From NCBI RefSeq assembly GCF_014635085.1, contig NZ_BMCH01000004.1, positions 1-64,000 on the forward strand: a stretch of DNA of 64,000 nt, given 5' to 3'. Source of the DNA: Asaia siamensis (GTDB taxonomy: Bacteria > Pseudomonadota > Alphaproteobacteria > Acetobacterales > Acetobacteraceae). This document shows, in pieces, positions 35,311 through 46,395 of this stretch. Position 1 is the stretch's first letter. Every line of letters begins with the position of its first letter. The notes under the pieces are model-generated. The model was given only the letters and a program-made list of their open reading frames with translations. It was not told where the DNA came from and ran no database searches. Position numbers and translations under genes: made by a program.

Positions 35311-36756
35311 ATGGCAGACGAAGGGTCTCATACGGATCTTCCCGCAATGACGGAGACGGTATCCTGCACGACAGGCACAGAGCCTGTTCTGGCATCGCAA
35401 TGGGTCAAAGTGCGCGAGCGTCTCAGGGTCGAAGTCGGCGATGTCGAATATCGTACTTGGTTGCAGCAGATCGTGCTCGGCCCCCTCGAAGAAGACGAAA
35501 TCACGCTTTTTCTTCCCACGCGCTTTTTGCGTGACTGGGTGCGCGGCCAATATGGCGACCGCCTGCAGGAATTGTGGCGCAACGAAAATCGCGCTGTCCA
35601 TCATGTAGAGTTGCAGGTGCAACGCGTCGGTGATGCGCTGGCGGCGCCGGTCGCAGTGGAAGCGGTCGTGCCTGCGGTCGAGATCGAGGCCCCTGTTGCC
35701 CAGGCAGCAAGCGTGCAGGACGCACGTCATGACCTGGCTGCGCCGCTCGATCCGCGGTTTACCTTCGACAGTTTCGTTGTCGGCAAGCCGAATGAGTTTG
35801 CCTATGCCTGTGCGCGCCGTGTGGCTGAAAAGCCATCTAGCCCCGGGTTCAATCCGCTCTTCCTGTATGGTGGGGTAGGGCTCGGCAAGACGCATCTGAT
35901 GCATGCCATCGGCTCCGAACTGACCAGCGGTGGTCGCGTGTCCGTCGCCTACATGTCGGCTGAGAAGTTCATGTACCGGTTCATTGCGGCTATCCGCTCG
36001 CAATCGACCATGGAGTTCAAGGAGCAGCTGCGTTCGGTTGACGTGCTGATGATCGACGATCTTCAGTTCCTGATCGGCAAGGACAACACGCAGGAAGAGT
36101 TTTTTCATACCTTCAACGCCCTCGTCGATGCCGGTCGCCAGATCGTGGTCAGCGCCGATAAGTCACCTTCCGATCTGTCTGGTCTCGAAGACCGCCTGCG
36201 CACCCGTCTGGGTTGCGGCATGGTGGCTGATATCCATGCAACAACTTTCGAGTTGCGTATTTCCATTCTCGAGGCCAAGGCGCTCGCCTCTGGTGTCGCG
36301 GTTCCTGCCAAGGTGCTGGAGTTCCTCGCGCATAAGATCACATCGAATGTGCGCGAGCTCGAAGGGGCGCTGAATCGCCTTATTGCTCATGCCAATCTCT
36401 TCGGGCGCTCTGTGACGCTCGAAAGCACGCAGGATGTGCTGCATGACATCCTCAAGGCGCATGACCGTCGCGTGACGATCGAGGAAATCCAGCGCAAGGT
36501 TTCCGAACACTGGAATATCCGCCTGACGGATATGTCTTCTGCCCGTCGTGCGCGTGCTGTCGCCCGCCCGCGCCAGGTGGCGATGTATCTGGCTAAGCAG
36601 CTTACCAGCCGTTCCCTTCCCGAGATCGGGCGTAAATTCGGCAATCGTGACCATACGACGGTCATGCATGCCGTATCGCGTGTGCAGGAACTGATGGAGC
36701 GTGATGTCGCTTTCGCCGAGGATGTCGAGCTTCTGCGTCGCATGCTGGAAGGCTGA
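35311..36756 (+). CDS. dnaA: Chromosomal replication initiator DnaA
   Basis: DnaA binds DnaA boxes and melts the origin. The 481-residue protein has domain I at about 20-90 (WVKVRERLRVEVGDVEYRTWLQQI), a variable domain II, and domain III with FVVGKPNEFAYACARRV, Walker A GGVGLGKT at 187-194, and Walker B VLMIDDLQF. Domain IV ends with the DNA-binding signature REIGRKF-like IGRKFGNRDHTTVMHAV. ATG 35311 follows GGGGGAG closely; the earlier TTG is not needed. I see no DnaA box cluster in the 150 bp upstream, so the origin is probably elsewhere. dnaN follows after 72 bp. Confidence 0.98.
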   Translation: MADEGSHTDLPAMTETVSCTTGTEPVLASQWVKVRERLRVEVGDVEYRTWLQQIVLGPLEEDEITLFLPTRFLRDWVRGQYGDRLQELWRNENRAVHHVELQVQRVGDALAAPVAVEAVVPAVEIEAPVAQAASVQDARHDLAAPLDPRFTFDSFVVGKPNEFAYACARRVAEKPSSPGFNPLFLYGGVGLGKTHLMHAIGSELTSGGRVSVAYMSAEKFMYRFIAAIRSQSTMEFKEQLRSVDVLMIDDLQFLIGKDNTQEEFFHTFNALVDAGRQIVVSADKSPSDLSGLEDRLRTRLGCGMVADIHATTFELRISILEAKALASGVAVPAKVLEFLAHKITSNVRELEGALNRLIAHANLFGRSVTLESTQDVLHDILKAHDRRVTIEEIQRKVSEHWNIRLTDMSSARRARAVARPRQVAMYLAKQLTSRSLPEIGRKFGNRDHTTVMHAVSRVQELMERDVAFAEDVELLRRMLEG

Positions 36757-36828
36757 TCTCTTTGCTGCTACTGGCGGCTCTGCTAGTATGATTTTTTGTT
36801 ATTCGGGTGTTCGAGGGTCTACGATCAT

Positions 36829-37953
36829 ATGAAATTTCAGGCTGACCGCACTACGCTGATCCGTGCCCTTGCCCATATCCAGAGCGTCGCCGAGAAGCGG
36901 AACACCATTCCCATTCTCGCCAACGTCATGCTGTCGATCGAAGGCAATCTTCTGCGCTTGACAGCCACCGACATGGAAATTGCGGTAGTCGAGGAAGTGG
37001 CGGCAGAAGGGGCGCGTGATGGTGCGGTTACGGCACCGGCAAGCGTGCTTTACGAGATCGTGCGCAAACTGGCCGATGGCTCGATGGTCGAGCTCGATCA
37101 TGGCGGTGGCGATGCGCCGCTGGCTCTGCGCGCCGGGCGCTATGCCACAAGCCTGAATGTTCTGCCCGTCGAGGATTTTCCGTCGATGGTGGCGGGTGAT
37201 CTTCCGCATGAATTCTCGATCCCGGCCGCCGTTCTGCGTGGTCTGGTTGACCGCACACGTTTTGCCGTTTCCACCGAAGAGACACGTTACTACCTGAACG
37301 GTATCTATTTCCATGTTGCCAAGGATGGTGACGGCCCCAAGCTGCGCGCTGTCGCGACTGACGGTCATCGTCTGGCCCGTGTGGAAACCGATCTGCCGGC
37401 AGGCGCTGGCGACATGCCGGGCGTCATCATTCCGCGCAAGACCGTTGCCGAACTGCGCAAGCTGCTCGATGAGGGGGCAGGCACGGTGCAGGTGAGCCTG
37501 TCCGACACGCGTATCCAGTTTCGCGTCGGCGCAGTGATGCTGACCTCGAAGCTGATCGATGGCACTTTCCCGGAATATGAGCGCGTCATTCCCAAGAACA
37601 ATGACCGTTTCCTGCGTGTGAACAAGCAGGCCTTCGCCGATGCTGTGGCGCGCGTTGCTGCGATCAGCCAGGAGCGGTCGCGCCCGGTCAAGCTGGCTGT
37701 GCAGACCAACCTGCTGACGCTTTCTGCAATCAGCCCCGATCAGGGTATGGCCAAGGAAGAGCTGGATGAAACCAGCGTTTCCTACGACGGCCCGTCGCTC
37801 GAGATTGGTTTCCAGGCGCGCTATCTCAACGATATCACCGACCAGATCGACGTCGAGGCCGAGTTTGCCTTCGCCGATAGCGCAGCACCCACACTGGTGC
37901 GTGATACCAATCTGCCGACAGCGCTTTATGTGCTGATGCCGATGCGCGTCTGA
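36829..37953 (+). CDS. dnaN: DNA polymerase III beta clamp
   Basis: The 374-residue sliding clamp tethers polymerase III to DNA. It opens with MKFQADRTTLIRALAHIQSVAEKRNTIPILANVML and ends with the typical LPTALYVLMPMRV that binds partner proteins. TRYYLNGIYFH and ATDGHRLARV are conserved. ATG 36829 begins the conserved N-terminus; the ORF upstream of it is not. It lies in the order dnaA-dnaN-recF. Confidence 0.98.
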   Translation: MKFQADRTTLIRALAHIQSVAEKRNTIPILANVMLSIEGNLLRLTATDMEIAVVEEVAAEGARDGAVTAPASVLYEIVRKLADGSMVELDHGGGDAPLALRAGRYATSLNVLPVEDFPSMVAGDLPHEFSIPAAVLRGLVDRTRFAVSTEETRYYLNGIYFHVAKDGDGPKLRAVATDGHRLARVETDLPAGAGDMPGVIIPRKTVAELRKLLDEGAGTVQVSLSDTRIQFRVGAVMLTSKLIDGTFPEYERVIPKNNDRFLRVNKQAFADAVARVAAISQERSRPVKLAVQTNLLTLSAISPDQGMAKEELDETSVSYDGPSLEIGFQARYLNDITDQIDVEAEFAFADSAAPTLVRDTNLPTALYVLMPMRV

Positions 37954-37976
37954 ATTTAGGGAATGGCGGGCCTGAT

Positions 37977-39086
37977 TTGCGTATAGACAGGCTCGTCCTC
38001 ACTGATTTTCGCAATTACGAGCGTCTGGCATGGGCGCCGCAAAGCCGCCTCGCTGTTCTCACTGGCGAAAATGGGGCGGGCAAGACCAATCTGCTTGAGG
38101 CGCTTTCGCTTCTGGCGCCTGGCCGAGGCCTGCGCGGTGCCACCAATGCGCTGATCCAGCGGCACCAGGGGCATTCATGGGGTGTCATGGCCCGTCTCGC
38201 ACGCGATGGCGAGGATGCACTCGAATTGGCAACCGGTGCCGATCCTGCAAATTCCTCACGTCGCGTCTTTCGTCTCGATGGCGAGGTCGTGCGTAATCAG
38301 GGCCAGATTGCCCCGCATTTCTCGACGATCTGGCTGACGCCACAGATGGACCGCCTGTTCAGCGATCCGGCCTCCGGACGTCGTCGGTTTCTCGACCGGT
38401 TGGTTCTTGCTCTTGATCCGAATCATGCGCGTGAAAGTGCCGCTCACGAGCGCGCTCTGACGCAGCGTAACCGCCTGTTGGCGACCCGACCGGATCAGAC
38501 GACCTGGCTCGATGGCCTTGAAGACAGCATTGCCCGCCATGCAGTCGCCCTGACCGCCTCCCGTATGGCGCTGGTCGAGTCGATGAACCGGGTTCCCGTG
38601 ACGGATGATACGTCTTTTCCGGTCGCCCGTTTGCAGCTTGTCTGTGATGTGGAGAGGGATCTGGCATCGCAGCCGGCGCTTGCGGTTGAGGACAGTCTGC
38701 GGGCGGCGTTGAAACGTTCGCGAGTGGAGGATGCCCAGAAGGGCAGCACGTCATTCGGCGCCCATCGCGCCGATCTGTCATTGCGAGACGCGCTGACAGG
38801 GCGAGAGGCGGCGCTATCGAGTAGTGGTCAGCAGAAGGCCATGCTGGTGCATGTCATGCTGAATCATGCGGCATTGACTGCGGGAAAAGCGGGCAGGGCG
38901 CCTTTGATCTTGCTCGACGAACCGCTCAATCATCTCGACGCAGAAAGGCGCGACGCCTTGCTCTGTTTTCTGCGTGACCGTGAGATCACGGCTTTTATGA
39001 CCGGGACCGACAGAGAGGCCTTCGGCATTCTGGGTGACCATGCCGAATATCGTGAGGTCAGTTCAGGGCGCTTCCTGGGGCAGTAG
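37977..39086 (+). CDS. recF: Recombination protein RecF
   Basis: RecF loads RecA at gaps behind replication forks. The 369-residue SMC-like ATPase has Walker A TGENGAGKTNLLEAL, RLVLTDFRNYE at the N-terminus, the signature LSSSGQQKAMLV, and Walker B LILLDEPLNHLD. It starts with TTG at 37977, 23 bp after dnaN. The gyrB gene, commonly next in this cluster, does not follow. A run of nine G residues begins at the stop codon's last base (39086-39094). Confidence 0.95.
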   Translation: MRIDRLVLTDFRNYERLAWAPQSRLAVLTGENGAGKTNLLEALSLLAPGRGLRGATNALIQRHQGHSWGVMARLARDGEDALELATGADPANSSRRVFRLDGEVVRNQGQIAPHFSTIWLTPQMDRLFSDPASGRRRFLDRLVLALDPNHARESAAHERALTQRNRLLATRPDQTTWLDGLEDSIARHAVALTASRMALVESMNRVPVTDDTSFPVARLQLVCDVERDLASQPALAVEDSLRAALKRSRVEDAQKGSTSFGAHRADLSLRDALTGREAALSSSGQQKAMLVHVMLNHAALTAGKAGRAPLILLDEPLNHLDAERRDALLCFLRDREITAFMTGTDREAFGILGDHAEYREVSSGRFLGQ

Positions 39087-39543
39087 GGGGGGGGCTTGCA
39101 TACTCCGTGCGATCGGCTGCTGTCAGAATCTTGTAACCATCAAGTTACAATGATCGCATCATTCAGCAACTTTGCTCAGGCGTCTTTCGATGCGGTGGCG
39201 TTCTACCGTCTGTCTTAAAAGTAATGAAACTCACATTTTCATCAAGAAAAGAGGCTTGGCGGTTTTGTATTGCGGGTTTTGGGTTGTGGGGGCGGGGGGG
39301 GGGAGACAAAGAGTTTACCTGTAATTATATGATGGGTAGAATATTTTAATGGTAATTCCTGATATGTGGGAAGTTATTCCCCTATAATTTTTATATATAC
39401 CATAAAACGCCTTGCGGTGTTTATGTTGGATGCGGCCTTCGAAGGTCGAGCGGTCAAGCGCTGCATCTTATTGTTACTTATTGTCATAAATCTTCGACCT
39501 ATAAAGGGGTGATATCAACTCGAGGGAAGAGGATAAGGCTCGT
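39087..39543. other. 457-bp AT-rich spacer with poly-G tracts
   Basis: No gene is visible. It holds a G9 tract (39086-39094), a G10 tract (39294-39303), an inverted repeat TTGTAAC/GTTACAA (39131-39150), a 10-bp palindrome CCTTCGAAGG (39436-39445) and an AT-rich stretch (39330-39410). A TATAAA at 39500-39505 could be the -10 element of the next gene. The composition differs from the flanking core genes. Confidence 0.5.
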
Positions 39544-40692
39544 ATGAAGATTGCGTTTCTTTACGTCGCAGAGCCTTATCAATGCTACCACGTCGCCGCC
39601 GTTTCATCGGCTCTGGCGCAATTCCCGAATGTGTCGGTCACCGAATTTGTCAGTTTCCCTGAAACGGCCCAGCATCTGGAGACCATCCGCCGTGATAACA
39701 ATCTGGGCGGCAGGATCGAACGCGGTGTTCTGAAATTCCCCCTGAAGGCGGCTCTGCTCAGGCGTTTGCGTCGGCTCGACGCCGAGCGTGAAGTCGTCAT
39801 GCGTGAAAACCTGGCGCAGCTGGAGCAGTTTGATGCTGTGGTGGCGACGGAATATTCAGCCGGCCTTCTGCGGGAGATGGGGCTGGTTCGCCCGGCGCTC
39901 ATTCTGATCCAGCATGGTGCTGGCGATCGTGCCGTGAATGATGAGCATCTCATTCGTCATTTCGACCTTTCTCTCGTCTCCGGGCCCAAGATTGCCGAGA
40001 GTTTTCTGGCGAAGAAGTTGGCAACGGCAGCGCAAACCAGAATTGTCGGTTATCCGAAATTCGACGCGGTGAGCAAGGAGCGCTGTCAGGAGCCATCACT
40101 CGCTGCCAGAAAGCCGGTTGCTCTGTACAACCCGCATTACAAGAAGGGTCTGTCATCCTATGGCAGGTTTCTTCATCCGCTTGTCGATGCGGTGAACCAG
40201 CTTGATCGATACGATCTCCTGATTGCGCCGCATATCAAGATTTTCCACAAGGATTTCGGGGGGCGTCGCCGTCTGTTCGAAAGTGTCGTGGGCGGGCGCG
40301 TCAGTCTCGATGCCGCTTCCTCTGCGTTGCTCGACATGACCCATACGGCCCGGGCGTCGCTCTATATCGGTGATGTCAGCAGTCAGGTGTATGAATTCCT
40401 GATCCGACCGCGCCCCTGTGTCTTTCTCAATCCACATGGCGTTGCCTGGCGGGACGACCCTCATTTCCGTCACTGGACGCTCGGCGACGTGGTCGAGCGT
40501 GAGGAAGATATCCTTCCTGCATTGGCTCAGGCAGAGTCGCGTCATGTGCTGTACCGTGCGCGTCAGGAGCAGGTGATTCACGAAACTTTCGGCTCTCAGC
40601 CGCGGCGCGGCGCGTCTCATCGCGCAGCGCAGTCCATACGCGAATTCCTGCGGGGCGACTTCACGGTTGCGCCTCTTCCTGCTGTCGCCTGA
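39544..40692 (+). CDS. CDP-glycerol glycerophosphotransferase-like protein
   Basis: This 382-residue protein has a two-domain GT-B-like layout. MKIAFLYVAEPYQCYHVAAVS starts the first Rossmann-like unit; ILIQHGAGDRAVNDEHLIRHFDLSLVSGPKIAESFL and VGYPKFDAV, then YNPHYKKGLSSYG and LYIGDVSSQVYEFLIRPRPCVFLN, resemble the glycerophosphotransferase/TagF-type core (the HG..R, N-P-H-Y and D-x-SS motifs). No transmembrane segment or signal peptide is seen. It may transfer a glycerol-phosphate or similar unit to a surface polymer; the substrate is inferred from the fold. ATG 39544 has GGAAGAGG upstream. It stands alone between recF and guaB. Confidence 0.6.
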   Translation: MKIAFLYVAEPYQCYHVAAVSSALAQFPNVSVTEFVSFPETAQHLETIRRDNNLGGRIERGVLKFPLKAALLRRLRRLDAEREVVMRENLAQLEQFDAVVATEYSAGLLREMGLVRPALILIQHGAGDRAVNDEHLIRHFDLSLVSGPKIAESFLAKKLATAAQTRIVGYPKFDAVSKERCQEPSLAARKPVALYNPHYKKGLSSYGRFLHPLVDAVNQLDRYDLLIAPHIKIFHKDFGGRRRLFESVVGGRVSLDAASSALLDMTHTARASLYIGDVSSQVYEFLIRPRPCVFLNPHGVAWRDDPHFRHWTLGDVVEREEDILPALAQAESRHVLYRARQEQVIHETFGSQPRRGASHRAAQSIREFLRGDFTVAPLPAVA

Positions 40693-40712
40693 AAAGACAG
40701 TCATTCAGCATT

Positions 40713-40768
40713 GGTCGCTCATGGTTTGTACGCCGGGTCATGAGCCGACCGTGCCCTGTCGCTTTTTT
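40713..40768 (+). terminator. Possible terminator after the glycerophosphotransferase-like gene
   Basis: GGTCG-CTCATG (40713-40723) pairs with CATGAGCCGACC (40739-40750) with one bulge. A T6 run begins 12 nt later (40763-40768), a longer distance than usual. Confidence 0.4.
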
Positions 40769-40884
40769 AGCGTGGCAAATCAATGAAATTGCAGGCGGTA
40801 ACGCAATCTCCTGTTTTCAACACGGACTGGTTTGGTCTAAGAGGACGCGCCAACGGTAGGAAAGCCGCGGGCTTTCCTGATTGA

Positions 40885-42444
<1,560 letters not shown>

Positions 42445-42467
42445 CAAAAACTTGTAAGCGCGGGGGC

Positions 42468-43760
42468 ATGACTCCCGCCGCTCGACTCTCAGCCGCCATC
42501 GATCTGCTTTGCGCCATCGAGGCTGCCCCCCGCCGTCCCGCAGATGCGACGGCCAATGCGTATTTCCGTGATCGCCGCTATATTGGTGGCGGCGATCGAC
42601 GGGTCATTTCGGCCCGTATCTGGGACGTGCTGCGTCAGTGGCGCCGTCTGCACTGGCATTTGCGCGATATTCCGGGTGGGGCTTCGCCTCGCACGCTTTG
42701 CGCAGCCTCGCTCATGCTTGGTGGCGAAGAGATCGGCACGGTGCGCAACCTGTTCAATGGTGAGCGTTTCGCGCAATCCCATCTGACATCGCGTGAAGAC
42801 GCGGCGCTCTCGGCTCTAGGCGGAAAGGCGTTGAACGACCCGGATATGCCCGGGCCGGTGCGTCTGGAATATCCTGACTGGCTGCATCCTTATCTGGAGC
42901 GGGCTTTCGGCCCTGAGCTGGAAACGGAAATGGCGGCGCTCGACGGCGCAGCGCCGCTCGACCTGCGCGCCAATCTTCTCAAGGGTCATCGTGACGAGGC
43001 GATCCGCTCGCTGCGAAATGAGCAAATCACAGCCACACCCACACCGCTCTCACCCTGGGGGCTGCGTCTCCCGGGCCGTCAGCCGGTAACGGCGACCCAG
43101 AGCTTCCGTGAGGGCATTATCGAGATTCAGGATGAGGGCAGCCAGCTCATCGTCGGGGCGCTCGATGCAAAGCCGGGCGAGCGCGTGGTCGATTTCTGTG
43201 CCGGTGCAGGGGGCAAGACGCTTGCTATTGCCATGGGGATGGAAAACAAGGGGCAGATCGTGGCCTGCGACGTCTCGTCGCCGCGCCTTGAAGGGGCGGT
43301 CAAGCGCCTGCGTCGCGCCGGGGTTCATAATGTGGAGCGCCATCTGCTGGTGAGCGGTGATAAATGGGTCAAGCGCCGTGCCGGGGCCTTCGATCGCGTT
43401 CTGGTTGACGCTCCCTGCTCGGGAACCGGTACCTGGCGCCGCAACCCTGACGCCCGCATCCGTCTGGTCGAACAGGACGTCATCGAATTGCAGACCAAGC
43501 AGGCCGATATCCTTGATCGTGCCTCGACACTCGTGAAGCCGGGCGGTCGTCTGGTCTATGCGACCTGCTCGCTGCTGAACGAAGAAAACGAAGCGCAGGT
43601 TTCTGCGTTTCTCGCGCGCAATGACCGCTTCGAGCGCGTGGCAGCGGGCGGAGACATGCTGCCCGAACCGCTGCGCAGCCAGAGTGGGTTCGCGCTCACG
43701 CCGCATCGCAATGAGACCGATGGCTTCTTTGCCGCGGTTCTTCAGCGCAAGGCGCAGTGA
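42468..43760 (+). CDS. RsmB/NOP family RNA m5C methyltransferase
   Basis: The 430-residue protein methylates cytosine in rRNA or tRNA using SAM. The N-terminal part (to about 130) resembles the NusB-like helical domain of RsmB. The catalytic domain has EIQDEGSQL, motif I FCAGAGGKTLAIA, motif IV DAPCSGTGTWRRNPD and motif VI ATCSLLNEENE; the two cysteines in DAPCSG and ATCS are the catalytic pair. The start is ATG 42468. It lies 23 bp behind guaB and 50 bp before the antiporter gene. Confidence 0.9.
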   Translation: MTPAARLSAAIDLLCAIEAAPRRPADATANAYFRDRRYIGGGDRRVISARIWDVLRQWRRLHWHLRDIPGGASPRTLCAASLMLGGEEIGTVRNLFNGERFAQSHLTSREDAALSALGGKALNDPDMPGPVRLEYPDWLHPYLERAFGPELETEMAALDGAAPLDLRANLLKGHRDEAIRSLRNEQITATPTPLSPWGLRLPGRQPVTATQSFREGIIEIQDEGSQLIVGALDAKPGERVVDFCAGAGGKTLAIAMGMENKGQIVACDVSSPRLEGAVKRLRRAGVHNVERHLLVSGDKWVKRRAGAFDRVLVDAPCSGTGTWRRNPDARIRLVEQDVIELQTKQADILDRASTLVKPGGRLVYATCSLLNEENEAQVSAFLARNDRFERVAAGGDMLPEPLRSQSGFALTPHRNETDGFFAAVLQRKAQ

Positions 43761-43810
43761 GTACGTCATCAGGCGTGATTTTTTGACCGGGCAGGGGTGA
43801 GGGCAGGGTT

Positions 43811-45646
43811 ATGGCGCTGACAATATTTATCGGGCTGCTGCTCACCCTCGGGGCGGGCATCGGCGCGCAGTGGGTTGCGTGGCGTTTTCGTCTTCCTGCC
43901 ATCGTTCTGTTATTTGCGCTTGGCCTGATCTTCGGACCGGGCCTTGGCATTTTGCATCCGTCTGCCGCGCTGGGCTGGATCTTTCGACCGCTCGTCTCGC
44001 TTCTTGTCGCGATCATCGTGTTCGAAGGCGGGTTGCTTCTCGACTTTCGACAGTTGCGCGAAGCCGGCGAGGGGGTGACGCGTCTCACCATGCTGGCGCT
44101 ACCCATTTCCTGGGGGCTTGGCTGGGTGGCGGCCCATTATATCGCTCATATGGAATGGGGCGTGGCCGCGCTTTTCGGTGCCATTATCACCGTGACCGGT
44201 CCAACTGTCGTGCTTCCTCTGCTGCGCCATAACAAGCTGCAGCCGCGTGTGGCGGCCTTCCTGCGTTGGGAAGCAATCATCAACGATCCGATAGGCGCCA
44301 TTCTGGCCGCTGTGGTGCTTCAGGTCGTGGCGACCCGTGTGCCGATTGGCACAGATGTGTTTCTGACAACGGTTTTGCCCGATCTGCTGGCGTCGACCGC
44401 AGAGTCTCTGGCGGTAGGCATTCTTCCGGCCTATCTCGTGCGCTATCTGTTCGTGCGCGATCTCATGCCCGAGCCGCTCAAGACGCCTTTGCTGCTGACG
44501 CTGGCTCTGCTCATTTTCAGCGTGTGCAATATGAGCATGGAGGGTGCCGGGCTTGTCGGTGCCACCGTGTTCGGCATGGCCCTGACCAATCTGCATGTGC
44601 CGGGTCTTTCCGAATTGCGCCGCATGAAGGAATCGCTCGTCGTCCTGGTGGTCGCTGTCCTGTTCATCATGTTGACCGCTGACCTGCATCGCGAAGTGCT
44701 GGCCCATCTCTCGCTGCCGATCTGCCTGCTGACTGCGGCTGTCATGTTCGGCGTGCGGCCATTGGCGATTTTCCTGTCGACCATTGGCACCGGCCTGAAA
44801 TGGCAGGAGCGTCTTTTTGTCGCCTGGATCGCGCCGCGCGGTATCGTTGCCGCCGCCGTGGCGGGTGCTGCTGGCTATCGCATGACCGATGCGGGCTATC
44901 ACAGTGCCGATCTGATCATGCCTGCCGTCTTCGCCATTATTGGCGGCACGATGATCTTTCACGGGTTCTCTCTGCGCCCCATTGCGCGCTGGCTCAAGCT
45001 GACGCTTTCCAATGAGCCTGCTCTGGCCATTGTCGGGGCGTCTTCCTGGTCGATCGATTTTGCCAAATGCCTGAGCGCCTCAGGCATTCCCATTCTGCTG
45101 GTTGATAACCGGTCGAACACGCTTATCCCGGCCATGCGTCAGGGGGTACCGGTCCTGCGGGCGGAGCTGCTTTCTCAATATGGTGAAGAGGCGCTGGAAG
45201 AGCGCCCTGCCGATTATCTCATCTCGACGACGGCTGATGCCATCTATAACGGCCTCGTTTGCGCCCACATGGCGCCTCATATGGGGCGCCAGCGTGTTTT
45301 CCAGATCAGCCCCGGTGTTGCGCGGCTCGATTTCTATCACGGCCTCTCGCGCGATGCGCGTGGCAAGTTGCTCGGCGATCCGTCCTGGAACTTCACACTT
45401 ATCGACATGCTTTTCGAAAAAGGCTGGCGCTTCGCTACCGCAATGGCAGACGAGGCCAGTGCTGCCTCTTTCGGCTCGGTGCCGAACCGCCTCGATTTCC
45501 TGTCGATCCGGCGCGGGCAATCCATCTCCATCCGGTCGGCAGAAGACCAGTTTCCCGTAACGCCTGCGCTTGGCGATCTGCTGGTCTATATGGCGCCCCC
45601 CGTCGAGCCTGCTGTGGAAGCTGGTGCGGAAGGCGAGGCGCCCTGA
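43811..45646 (+). CDS. CPA1-type cation:proton antiporter with C-terminal NAD-binding-like domain
   Basis: The 611-residue membrane protein exchanges Na+ or K+ for protons. About 12 hydrophobic helices fill residues 1-400, with FEGGLLLDF, ITVTGPTVVLPLLR and the ion-binding WEAIINDPIGAI, typical of CPA1 antiporters. A soluble C-terminal part begins around 405 with ALAIVGASSWSIDFAKCLSASGIPILLVDNR, a TrkA-N/RCK-like Rossmann unit whose glycine pattern (GASSWS) is loose. It probably gates transport by nucleotide or pH. A hairpin ends the gene before the convergent transpeptidase. Confidence 0.88.
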   Translation: MALTIFIGLLLTLGAGIGAQWVAWRFRLPAIVLLFALGLIFGPGLGILHPSAALGWIFRPLVSLLVAIIVFEGGLLLDFRQLREAGEGVTRLTMLALPISWGLGWVAAHYIAHMEWGVAALFGAIITVTGPTVVLPLLRHNKLQPRVAAFLRWEAIINDPIGAILAAVVLQVVATRVPIGTDVFLTTVLPDLLASTAESLAVGILPAYLVRYLFVRDLMPEPLKTPLLLTLALLIFSVCNMSMEGAGLVGATVFGMALTNLHVPGLSELRRMKESLVVLVVAVLFIMLTADLHREVLAHLSLPICLLTAAVMFGVRPLAIFLSTIGTGLKWQERLFVAWIAPRGIVAAAVAGAAGYRMTDAGYHSADLIMPAVFAIIGGTMIFHGFSLRPIARWLKLTLSNEPALAIVGASSWSIDFAKCLSASGIPILLVDNRSNTLIPAMRQGVPVLRAELLSQYGEEALEERPADYLISTTADAIYNGLVCAHMAPHMGRQRVFQISPGVARLDFYHGLSRDARGKLLGDPSWNFTLIDMLFEKGWRFATAMADEASAASFGSVPNRLDFLSIRRGQSISIRSAEDQFPVTPALGDLLVYMAPPVEPAVEAGAEGEAP

Positions 45647-45654
45647 AACCCCCT

Positions 45655-45680
45655 GATGCCGCGCATTCTGTCGCGGCATC
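45655..45680. terminator. Hairpin between convergent antiporter and transpeptidase genes
   Basis: GATGCCGCG (45655-45663) pairs perfectly with CGCGGCATC (45672-45680). No T-run follows on either side, so it may be a Rho-assisted or mRNA-end structure. Confidence 0.5.
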
Positions 45681-45686
45681 GGATAC

Positions 45687-46190
45687 TCAGCCGGCGCGCA
45701 CTTCTACGCCTGTTGCATCTGAGGCAATCAGCTCGCGAAGCAGGAGCTCTTCCAGCGCGATGCAGCCCTCCGTGACACCGCTCTCGGGCGGCAGATGAAG
45801 GAAGATGGCGGAACCCCGATTGCGTATGACCGGATCATCGTTCCAGCCGAGGACGACACAGAGGTCGTAGCAGTGGTCCTCGCGCCAAAGTCGCTCATGC
45901 CTGCCCTCATGCGGCAATGAGATGTGCCTGTTGTAATCGTGATGATCGGGGTCGTCGCACCAGCCATCATCAGGGCTGAGCGCTTCAATGCGGAGGCGTG
46001 TTTGAGGGCGCACAACACGATCGGCGCGATAGAAAACCTGACGGAACGGAAGAAACCCTGTGGGAGTGGCCTGGTCGCCTTCTGACTTGTCCGATCGGAT
46101 CCCGCCGGCCCCAATCAGGGCCGGAAGGGGGCGATTATTGACGAAAAGTGTCCCGGTGCGCCCCTCACCATGTCTTAATATGACGAGCAT
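45687..46190 (-). CDS. L,D-transpeptidase (YkuD) family protein
   Basis: The 167-residue protein has the YkuD end motif IFLHLPPESGVTEGCIAL, with the catalytic histidine and cysteine (TEGC instead of the common SHGC). TPTGFLPFRQVFYRADR and the DHCYDLCVVLGWND segment are typical of the family. No signal peptide is evident, so export is unclear. These enzymes make 3-3 crosslinks in peptidoglycan or anchor proteins. The ATG at 46190 follows GTGAGG at 8 nt; the earlier ATG lacks this. It is divergent from the response regulator across about 200 bp. Confidence 0.8.
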   Translation of the reverse strand: MLVILRHGEGRTGTLFVNNRPLPALIGAGGIRSDKSEGDQATPTGFLPFRQVFYRADRVVRPQTRLRIEALSPDDGWCDDPDHHDYNRHISLPHEGRHERLWREDHCYDLCVVLGWNDDPVIRNRGSAIFLHLPPESGVTEGCIALEELLLRELIASDATGVEVRAG

Positions 46191-46395
46191 GTCACAAACC
46201 TCACGCCTGAACATTAATTTAAGGGTAAATTACGTCTAAACGCCGGTATCCATCAGTGGATTGGCATCAGTCGCATTGGCGTTGTCACGATATCCGTGTA
46301 AGTCTCACGGTTAAAACAAGGCCCTTTCTTCACTATTGAAGGGTGTGGTCTTGGCTCAGGGGTATTACCCCAAAGATGGTGAGAGAAGGTTATAC

